Of a stretch of DNA of 24,508 nt, positions 15,612 through 21,531 are shown one piece after another. The number at the start of each line of letters is the position of its first letter. Positions within the stretch are counted from its first letter, which is position 1. Under the pieces are notes generated by a model that was not told the origin of the DNA, made no database searches, and saw nothing but the letters and a program-made list of their open reading frames with translations. The stretch is taken from NCBI GenBank assembly GCA_041746105.1, contig JBGTHP010000024.1, positions 1 through 24,508 on the forward strand. Direction: 5' to 3'. A program made the translations under genes and the position numbers. Origin of the DNA: JBFHRE01 sp041746105 (lineage in GTDB: Bacteria; Actinomycetota; Acidimicrobiia; Spongiisociales; ZC4RG35).

Positions 15612-15992
15612 TCAGTCGGAGATGTGAACGGTACCGGTGAACAGGCCGACGATCCGGCCGTCATCGCGGCTCACAGTGATGCGATAGGTGCCGAGAGTCC
15701 GACCCCTCGTAACCTCTTCTGCCACGGCGGTGAGAACCTCTCCTGCCTTCGAGCCGCTGGTGAGCACGAGGTGTGTATCGATGGCGACCGCACGCGCGCC
15801 CGAGGCGTTGGCAGCGAGAGCAAAAGCCGCATCAGCCAGGGAGAACGTTGCCCCACCGTGCGTCACCCCGTGGAAGTTCATGTGGTCCCCGGAAAGGGCC
15901 ATCCGAACCACGACGGGCTCTTCGTCGACCAATTCGATTCCGAGCAGGCGAGCAAACGGATCAGCCGCCAACCGCTCCTGTGATGATTGCAT
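15612..15992 (-). CDS. PaaI-type hotdog-fold thioesterase
   Basis: The frame is open further upstream to 16178, but that would run antisense into purC. ATG 15992 gives a normal 126-residue protein starting QERLAADPFARLLGIELV. The PaaI signature NFHGVTHGGATFSLADAAFALA (about 39-60) is intact, including the catalytic Asp54 in SLAD and the HGG turn. Such enzymes hydrolyse acyl-CoA thioesters, often phenylacetyl-CoA or hydroxylated aromatic acyl-CoAs; substrate specificity is not readable. GAGGTG lies directly before the ATG, and an in-frame GTG one codon earlier could also serve. It precedes the LCP gene on the same strand. Confidence 0.88.
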   Translation of the reverse strand: MQSSQERLAADPFARLLGIELVDEEPVVVRMALSGDHMNFHGVTHGGATFSLADAAFALAANASGARAVAIDTHLVLTSGSKAGEVLTAVAEEVTRGRTLGTYRITVSRDDGRIVGLFTGTVHISD

Positions 15993-16081
15993 CACCTCAT
16001 GGTGGCAGAGCAAGTCTCTGGTCACGAGTAGCAGGCTCGACCACCGTTGGTTGGTCCGACTGGAACCGTGAACCATCGAGC

Positions 16082-16087
16082 TACGCT
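16082..16087 (+). promoter_or_regulatory. -10 box of the purC-purS-purQ-purL cluster
   Basis: TACGCT lies 8 nt before the GTG at 16096 with no Shine-Dalgarno sequence between. It fits the TAnnnT leaderless pattern. The region 15993-16095 must also hold the divergent thioesterase promoter, which I could not place. Confidence 0.5.
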
Positions 16088-16095
16088 CCCGTTCC

Positions 16096-16977
16096 GTGGC
16101 ATCGCTGAAGCACCTCGTTTCGGGGAAGGTCCGAGACATCTTCGGATTCGACGATCGACATCTGTTGATGGTGGCCACCGACCGGATCTCCGCCTATGAC
16201 TGCATCCTGACTCCCGAGATCCCGGACAAGGGCAAGATCCTCACGGGTTTGAGTGAGTTCTGGTTCGCAATGGTGGGCGTTCGCAACCACATGGTCACTA
16301 CCAACATCGCCGACATCGGACTCGATGATCAAGAGATCGACTCCTTCTCCGGGCGCTCCATGCTGATTCGCCGCGCCGAGGTCCTGCCGATGGAATGTGT
16401 CGTTCGAGGGTATCTATATGGCTCTGCGTGGATCGAGTACAACTCAGGCGGTGGACCCACAACAGAACATCTTCACTCGGGGCTGCAACAGGCGGACCAA
16501 CTGGAACAACCGATCTTCACTCCGGCGACAAAGGCCGCTACGGGGCATGATCGGAACCTCGACGAGACCGATGCCCGAGAGATGGTCGGTGACGATGTCT
16601 ACGACCAAGTCCGCTCGATCAGTATCGATGCCTACCTGAGAGCTTCCGGCCATGCCGCCGCCCGGGGGTTGATACTGGCCGACACCAAGTTCGAATTCGG
16701 ATGGGTCGACGGTGAGTTGGCAATGATCGATGAGGCTCTCACCCCGGATTCGTCTCGTTATTGGCCCGTCGATCGGTGGACGCCGGGAGGTGCGGTGCCC
16801 AGCTTCGACAAACAGTTCGTACGCGACTGGCTGGATTCCATCGGATTCGATCGTGTGCCTCCCGCCCCGGAACTCCCTGATGACATCGTGCTCGGGACCC
16901 GGTCGCGCTACGTGGAAGCGTACGAACGCATCACCGACAACAGCTTCGAGCAGTATCTGGAGGACCACGGAGCATGA
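16096..16977 (+). CDS. purC: Phosphoribosylaminoimidazole-succinocarboxamide synthase (SAICAR synthetase)
   Basis: This 293-residue enzyme ligates aspartate to CAIR with ATP, giving SAICAR, the substrate PurB then cleaves. Motifs in order are SGKVRDIF (9-16, nucleotide loop), ATDRISAYD, MECVVRGYLYGSAW (99-112), the signature GLILADTKFEFG (191-202) and DEALTPDSSRYWP (212-224). Length is typical of the long, actinobacterial/yeast-like PurC. The start is GTG 16096, giving ASLKHLVSGKVRD, with a TACGCT box 8 nt upstream. The stop overlaps the purS start by 4 nt (ATGA), so the genes form one operon. Confidence 0.95.
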   Translation: MASLKHLVSGKVRDIFGFDDRHLLMVATDRISAYDCILTPEIPDKGKILTGLSEFWFAMVGVRNHMVTTNIADIGLDDQEIDSFSGRSMLIRRAEVLPMECVVRGYLYGSAWIEYNSGGGPTTEHLHSGLQQADQLEQPIFTPATKAATGHDRNLDETDAREMVGDDVYDQVRSISIDAYLRASGHAAARGLILADTKFEFGWVDGELAMIDEALTPDSSRYWPVDRWTPGGAVPSFDKQFVRDWLDSIGFDRVPPAPELPDDIVLGTRSRYVEAYERITDNSFEQYLEDHGA

Positions 16978-17213
16978 AAGTCACAGTCAACATCACCCGT
17001 CGCCCCGAGATCGCAGACCCCCAGGGGGTCGCGGTCGAGAGGGCATTGCGGGACCTCGGTTACGAGGGAGTCTCCGGGGTGAGGATCGATCGCACCGTGC
17101 ATCTCGAGATCGACGGCGCTGCCACGACCGAGGTCGAACAGAAGGCCATCCAAATGTGCGAGAAGCTCCTGGCGAATCCCGTTCTCGAAGATTTCGAGGT
17201 GGTCGTCGGATGA
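16974..17213 (+). CDS. purS: Phosphoribosylformylglycinamidine synthase subunit PurS
   Basis: This 79-residue protein is the small structural subunit of the three-part FGAM synthetase, which converts FGAR and glutamine to FGAM. It bridges PurL and the glutaminase PurQ. The beta-rich pattern starts KVTVNITRRPEIADPQGVAV and contains the segment GYEGVSGVRIDRTVHLEI, both typical of PurS. Length is normal. Overlaps of 4 nt with purC before and purQ after indicate tight translational coupling and matched subunit supply. Confidence 0.94.
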   Translation: MKVTVNITRRPEIADPQGVAVERALRDLGYEGVSGVRIDRTVHLEIDGAATTEVEQKAIQMCEKLLANPVLEDFEVVVG

Positions 17214-17857
17214 GAGTCGCAGTAGTTGTGTTCCCCGGGACCAACTGTGAACACGACACGATCCGAGCTCTCCGAAATCTCGGAGCCGACGCCGACCTCG
17301 TTTGGCATCGCGAGGACGACCTATCCGAATTCGACGGCGCAGTCCTCCCCGGTGGATTTGCCCACGGTGATTACCTCCGCACCGGGGCGATCGCCAGATT
17401 TTCACCTGTGATGACCGAAGTCACCCGGATGGCAGGCGAGGGTCGACCGGTTCTCGGAATCTGCAACGGATTTCAGATCCTGACCGAAGCCGGCCTGCTC
17501 CCGGGGGCACTGATCGCCAACCGCGATCTGCGGTTCATCTGTCGCTTCGTCGAGGTCGAAGTAGTCGACACAGGCTCCGTTTTGACTGCCGCTGCCGAAG
17601 TCGGTCAGCGTCTTTGGATCCCGCTGAACTCGTATGAAGGGAACTGGGTCGATCCCTCGATGGCCGGCCGAGTCATTCTCAGATACGTAGACGACCCCAA
17701 CGGAGCCCAAGACCGGTCCGCCGGCATCGCCAACCAGGCGGGAAATGTGGCCGGAATCATGCCTCATCCCGAACGCGCCAGCGAGCGCGTGCTGGGATCA
17801 GAGGACGGCAACATCCTCCTCGAGGGGTTCATATCGAGCCTCGTGACCAGCAAATGA
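17210..17857 (+). CDS. purQ: Phosphoribosylformylglycinamidine synthase subunit PurQ (glutaminase)
   Basis: This class I glutamine amidotransferase of 215 residues supplies ammonia to PurL. The triad is complete: Cys85 in GICNGFQIL, His186 and Glu188 in MPHPE. The conserved VVVFPGTNCEHDT start and LPGGFAHGDYLRTGAIARF segment identify PurQ. The segment usually written as HGEGxY is here NSYEGNW (about 140-146), a divergence shared in part with mycobacterial PurQ (SGEGRY). The open frame reaches back to 16730, but ATG 17210 matches the family start and overlaps the purS stop by 4 nt. purL begins 40 nt downstream. Confidence 0.95.
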   Translation: MRVAVVVFPGTNCEHDTIRALRNLGADADLVWHREDDLSEFDGAVLPGGFAHGDYLRTGAIARFSPVMTEVTRMAGEGRPVLGICNGFQILTEAGLLPGALIANRDLRFICRFVEVEVVDTGSVLTAAAEVGQRLWIPLNSYEGNWVDPSMAGRVILRYVDDPNGAQDRSAGIANQAGNVAGIMPHPERASERVLGSEDGNILLEGFISSLVTSK

Positions 17858-17897
17858 GTTGCGACCGGACCACCCTGGATACTGACGGCGGGTCTGA

Positions 17898-20156
17898 ATG
17901 ACCGACCAGGTGCTGGCTCCAGAGGAAGACGCATACCGCCCAGAGCCCGACCTGGTCGGCGCAGGGGCGATTCATCGAAAACTGGGCTTGACGGATTCCG
18001 AGTTCGACGAGATCTGCTCGATCCTCGACAGGCCACCGCGTCCCGCCGAGCTCGCGATGTATTCGGTGATGTGGTCGGAGCACTGCTCGTACAAATCCTC
18101 CCGGGCTCACCTCGGGAGATTTCCGTCGGAGGCGCCGTGGGTGGTTGTGGGCCCCGGGGAGAACGCGGGCGTGGTCGATCTCGGTGACGGGTGGCTTGCC
18201 GCTCTGAGAATCGAAAGCCACAACCATCCGAGCTACGTCGAGCCGTACCAGGGCGCCGCAACGGGGGTCGGCGGGATTCTCAGAGACATCTTCACGATGG
18301 GTGCTCGTCCGATCGCGTTGTGGGATCAAATCCGTTTCGGCCCGCTGGATGAACCGAACAACCGTTACCTGTTTCGTGGCGTGGTCGGCGGGATCGCCGG
18401 TTATGGCAATGCGGTCGGTGTGCCGACGGTGGGGGGCGAAGTCGCATTCGCCGACCGTTATTCCGGCAATCCCCTGGTGAACGTGATGTGTCTCGGCATC
18501 CTGCAGCGGGATCAACTCGTGCTCGGCACGTCGGGCGGTCCCGGGACCGTTGCCGTATTGCTGGGCTCGAGCACGGGACGTGACGGTATCGGCGGCGCCT
18601 CGGTGCTGGCGTCGGCATCATTTGACGATTCCGCAGGAACCAAACGGCCTTCGGTTCAGGTTGGCGACCCGTTCACGGAGAAAAAACTGATCGAGGCCTG
18701 TCTCGAGCTGTATGAACGTAAACTCGTGGTCGGCGTCCAGGACCTGGGCGCGGCCGGCCTCTCGTGTGCCACGTCAGAACCTGCTGCGCGGGCCGGAATG
18801 GGCATCGATGTCGACCTCTCGAACGTCCACACGAGAGAACCAGGGATGTCGGCGTCGGAACTGCTCATGTCCGAATCGCAGGAACGAATGATGGCCTTCG
18901 TCGAACCCGATCTGGTCGACGCAGTTCTCGGCGTCGCCGAAAAATGGGAGATCGGAGCCTCGGTTGTCGGCGAGGTCAAGGCCGGAGGAAGGCTGACGGT
19001 ATTCCATGACGGCGCCCTCGTCGCCGACATCCCTGCAGCCTCTCTGACCGATGACGCTCCGCGATACGAACGACCACAAGGTGAACCCCACTGGATGGAA
19101 GATCTGTGGGGCAACACGTTGACTTTTGTCACGCCCCCCGACATCGCCGATTCCGTCCTCCGACTGCTTGATGATCCATCGATCGGCTCTCCCGAGTGGG
19201 TCTACCGGCAATACGACCACATGCTCTTCCTGAACACATTGATCGGACCGGGAAGCGACGGCTCCCTCATCAGGATCGCCGGCACCGACAAGGCGATAGC
19301 GGTGTCGACTGATGGGAACGGCCCGGTCTGTTATCTCGATCCGCGGCGTGGGGGAGCGCGTCTGATATACGAATCGGCTCTGAACGTGGCAATAACGGGC
19401 GCTCGCCCGCTCGCCGTGGTCGACAATCTGAACTTTGGAAACCCGGAGAAGCCGGAGGTGATGTGGCAGTTTCGTCAGACCATCGAAGGGATCTCGGAGG
19501 CGTGTGAGGCGTTGGCGCTGCCGGTAGTCGGCGGCAATGTGAGTTTTTACAACGAAACCGACGGGATCGATATCTATCCAACACCGGTCGTTGGGCTGAT
19601 GGGTCTGGCCGAACCGGTCCCTGACGCGCCGCCTCGTCACGATCGAGCGGAGGACGGGATGGATCTCTGGCGGTTCGGCACCGACTGGGCCATCAATCTC
19701 GCCGGTTCGGCGTTCGAGGAAATGGCTTATGGGCATCTGGGCGGCCGGCCCTCGGCCCCCGACTCGACCGCCGCCAGGGCGGCAATCGAAATGGCCCGGC
19801 GTCTCGCACAGGAGGGACTGGCTCCCGCGGTGCACGACCTGTCCGACGGAGGGATGGCAATTGCGGTATGCGAATTGGCCATCGCCTCGAAGGTGGGAGT
19901 TCGCCTGTCATATGCCGACTGGCGTTCACTGTTCAGTGAGGACCCCCACCGTTTCATCGCGGCTGCACCGCCCGCCAACCGCTTCCGGATCGCCGAATTG
20001 GCCAATGAGGTGGGAATCCCTGCCGCCACGATCGGTTCTTTTGGTGGCGCCGAGATCGTTTTCAGTCGCGGTACCAAACACGCGACCATCGACCTCGAGC
20101 TGGCCCGCCGGACTTACTTCGAGGCCATCCCCAGACGCCTCGAAGCCCCGGCGTGA
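17898..20156 (+). CDS. purL: Phosphoribosylformylglycinamidine synthase subunit PurL (small type)
   Basis: This 752-residue protein is the ATP-dependent synthetase subunit that turns FGAR plus ammonia into FGAM; the length is that of the small PurL that works with separate PurS and PurQ. Two AIRS-like ATP/metal domains are present. Motifs include MWSEHCSYKSS (58-68) with the active-site His62, RIESHNHPS (104-112), GGILRDIFTMGARP (125-138), QDLGAAGLSCATSE in the first half, and VVDNLNFGNPEKPE plus AVHDLSDGGM in the second half. The start at ATG 17898 has only a weak GGCGGG upstream. A 40-nt gap follows purQ, with no terminator seen, so it is likely in the same operon. No purF follows; the next gene is a phosphofructokinase with its own promoter. 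Confidence 0.96.
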   Translation: MTDQVLAPEEDAYRPEPDLVGAGAIHRKLGLTDSEFDEICSILDRPPRPAELAMYSVMWSEHCSYKSSRAHLGRFPSEAPWVVVGPGENAGVVDLGDGWLAALRIESHNHPSYVEPYQGAATGVGGILRDIFTMGARPIALWDQIRFGPLDEPNNRYLFRGVVGGIAGYGNAVGVPTVGGEVAFADRYSGNPLVNVMCLGILQRDQLVLGTSGGPGTVAVLLGSSTGRDGIGGASVLASASFDDSAGTKRPSVQVGDPFTEKKLIEACLELYERKLVVGVQDLGAAGLSCATSEPAARAGMGIDVDLSNVHTREPGMSASELLMSESQERMMAFVEPDLVDAVLGVAEKWEIGASVVGEVKAGGRLTVFHDGALVADIPAASLTDDAPRYERPQGEPHWMEDLWGNTLTFVTPPDIADSVLRLLDDPSIGSPEWVYRQYDHMLFLNTLIGPGSDGSLIRIAGTDKAIAVSTDGNGPVCYLDPRRGGARLIYESALNVAITGARPLAVVDNLNFGNPEKPEVMWQFRQTIEGISEACEALALPVVGGNVSFYNETDGIDIYPTPVVGLMGLAEPVPDAPPRHDRAEDGMDLWRFGTDWAINLAGSAFEEMAYGHLGGRPSAPDSTAARAAIEMARRLAQEGLAPAVHDLSDGGMAIAVCELAIASKVGVRLSYADWRSLFSEDPHRFIAAAPPANRFRIAELANEVGIPAATIGSFGGAEIVFSRGTKHATIDLELARRTYFEAIPRRLEAPA

Positions 20157-20182
20157 CGAGTCTTCGCCCCACAAACCGACCC

Positions 20183-20188
20183 TAAGCT
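20183..20188 (+). promoter_or_regulatory. -10 box of the phosphofructokinase gene (leaderless type)
   Basis: TAAGCT lies exactly 6 nt before ATG 20195, the same spacing as at the thiolase and GNAT genes, with no Shine-Dalgarno sequence. Confidence 0.6.
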
Positions 20189-20194
20189 GACCCT

Positions 20195-21319
20195 ATGGCC
20201 ACCACTATTGGCATCCTCACCGCCGGTGGTGACTCACCTGGGCTCAATGCCGGTATTCGGGCGGTTGGGAAGGCTGCACAGAGGCGTCACGGGCTTCACG
20301 TCGTTGGTTTCAAGGATGGGTTTGCCGGACTGATGCAGAACCGCCACCTCCGCCTGGACGAAGACATGTTGTCGGGCATCCTCACCAAAGGCGGCACCAT
20401 CCTCGGCACGAGCCGAATCAAGGTGAACAAGGTCGATCTTGGAGACGGGAAAACCGTCGACATGCGGCCGATGATCAAGCAGGTGATAGACAGCCATGAC
20501 CTGGCGGCTCTGGTTTGTCTGGGCGGCGGAGGGACGATGAAGAACGCGCTCAGGCTGCACCGGTTCGGCATTCCCGTTGTCACTCTGCCCAAGACCATCG
20601 ACAACGACGTGTGGGGCACGGACACGACGTTCGGGTTTGACACCGCCCTCGGGATCGCGACGGAGGCAATCGACCGCCTCCATTCGACGGCACACTCCCA
20701 CCACAGAATCATGGTGGTCGAAATCATGGGCCACAACACCGGGTGGCTCACGCTCGGCTCTGGTGTTGCCGGAGGCGCTGATGTGATTCTCATGCCGGAG
20801 ATCGCATACGCCGTCGAGAACATCGCCGAAGCCATCCTTGCTCGCAAAGCGGCCGGGTCGAACTTCTCGATCGTGGCCGTCGCCGAGGGGGCGATGTCGG
20901 CACCCGATCGGGCCCGTCACAGCGAACTGGGAGCCGCCGTCGATGCCGTTGATGATGACGACGACGACACCGCCCAACGGGCGGCGCTGGCAGAGTTTCA
21001 CGTCGCCCAGAGCCGCTCGACAGAAGACCTCGCCGCTCGGTTGGAGGAACTGACAGGGCTCGAGGCCAGGGTGACCATCCTCGGGCACGTCCAGCGCGGA
21101 GGAACGCCATCCACAGTGGATCGTCTGCTCGCCACCCAACTGGGCACCGCGGCGGCGGACGCGGTTGCCGCCGGGAAGACCGGCGTGATGATTGCGATGC
21201 GGGATGGGCAGTCCGAGGCCATCGACCTCGAGGAGGTCGCGGGAAGACGTAAAACCGTTCCGCTCGATCATCCCTGGATCGAGTCTGCCAGACGGCTTGG
21301 GGTTTGCCTCGGCGACTGA
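20195..21319 (+). CDS. 6-phosphofructokinase (PfkA superfamily)
   Basis: This 374-residue enzyme phosphorylates fructose 6-phosphate at C1. It opens with TIGILTAGGDSPGLNAGIRA, and PKTIDND (132-138) holds the catalytic Asp. GGGGT (110-114) replaces the GGDGS of E. coli PfkA: the Mg-binding Asp103 becomes Gly, while Gly104, usually linked with ATP use, is kept. Lys133 in PKT and MGHNTGWL (His where E. coli has Arg162) place it in the non-E. coli-type group whose members include PKTIDND-WGTD-TFGF sequences from clostridia. Whether the donor is ATP or pyrophosphate is not settled. A run of six Asp (253-258) sits in a variable loop. The gene follows purL by 38 nt but has its own -10 box. Confidence 0.9.
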   Translation: MATTIGILTAGGDSPGLNAGIRAVGKAAQRRHGLHVVGFKDGFAGLMQNRHLRLDEDMLSGILTKGGTILGTSRIKVNKVDLGDGKTVDMRPMIKQVIDSHDLAALVCLGGGGTMKNALRLHRFGIPVVTLPKTIDNDVWGTDTTFGFDTALGIATEAIDRLHSTAHSHHRIMVVEIMGHNTGWLTLGSGVAGGADVILMPEIAYAVENIAEAILARKAAGSNFSIVAVAEGAMSAPDRARHSELGAAVDAVDDDDDDTAQRAALAEFHVAQSRSTEDLAARLEELTGLEARVTILGHVQRGGTPSTVDRLLATQLGTAAADAVAAGKTGVMIAMRDGQSEAIDLEEVAGRRKTVPLDHPWIESARRLGVCLGD

Positions 21320-21320
21320 C

Positions 21321-21342
21321 CTCACAACGCCAGTTGCGTGAG
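21321..21342 (+). terminator. Weak hairpin after the phosphofructokinase gene
   Basis: CTCAC+AAC pairs with GTT+GTGAG around a GCCA loop, with a two-base bulge, directly after the stop. A pyrimidine-rich tract (CTTTTCCTCTTCTT) follows only about 15 nt later, so intrinsic termination is possible but not well supported. Confidence 0.3.
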
Positions 21343-21446
21343 ACAAGTCGCGAAAACTTTTCCTCTTCTTACGCTAGGTGATTGGTCCACCACTCGACGT
21401 GGGTGATCAACCTGGTTTAGCCTTGATGTTGGAACTTGGAGTAGTG

Positions 21447-21484
21447 GGAGTGAGACTCCGGGAGATGGCGCGCTTCGTCGCGCC
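21447..21484 (+). other. Two adjacent hairpins in the leader of the subtilase gene
   Basis: The first is GGAGT-GAG-ACTCC (21447-21459). The second is GGCGCG-CTTCGT-CGCGCC (21467-21484). Both stems are exact. They lie between the possible -10 boxes TACGCT (about 21370) or TAGCCT (about 21418) and the ribosome binding site at 21516-21524. They may stabilise the transcript or control translation. I could not match a known riboswitch. Confidence 0.45.
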
Positions 21485-21515
21485 GCCCGGTGGGTCGCTC
21501 GAACTGAGGAAACAC

Positions 21516-21524
21516 GAGGAGGGA
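21516..21524 (+). promoter_or_regulatory. Strong ribosome binding site of the subtilase gene
   Basis: GAGGAGGGA ends 7 nt before GTG 21532 and fixes that start. It contrasts with the Shine-Dalgarno-free starts of many other genes here and fits high expression from a leadered transcript. Confidence 0.7.
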
Positions 21525-21531
21525 CACAATC

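Noticed and set aside
15993..16178. N-terminal extension of the thioesterase
   Set aside because: It runs opposite the purC start, lacks hotdog-fold character, and a normal-length protein starts at 15992.
16730..17857. Long 375-residue version of purQ
   Set aside because: The first 160 residues overlap purC and purS in a different frame and do not resemble PurQ; the family start is ATG 17210.
18774..19835. 353-residue antisense open frame within purL
   Set aside because: It lies wholly opposite a well-conserved gene, has His/Arg-rich composition and shows no recognisable domain. Such shadow frames are common at high GC.
20234..21346. 370-residue antisense open frame opposite the phosphofructokinase gene
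   Set aside because: Composition and lack of motifs mark it as a shadow of the sense gene.
21343..21515. Riboswitch in the subtilase leader, such as a cyclic di-AMP sensor
   Set aside because: Hairpins are present, but I could not align the conserved core of any riboswitch class I know, so I list it only as a structured leader.
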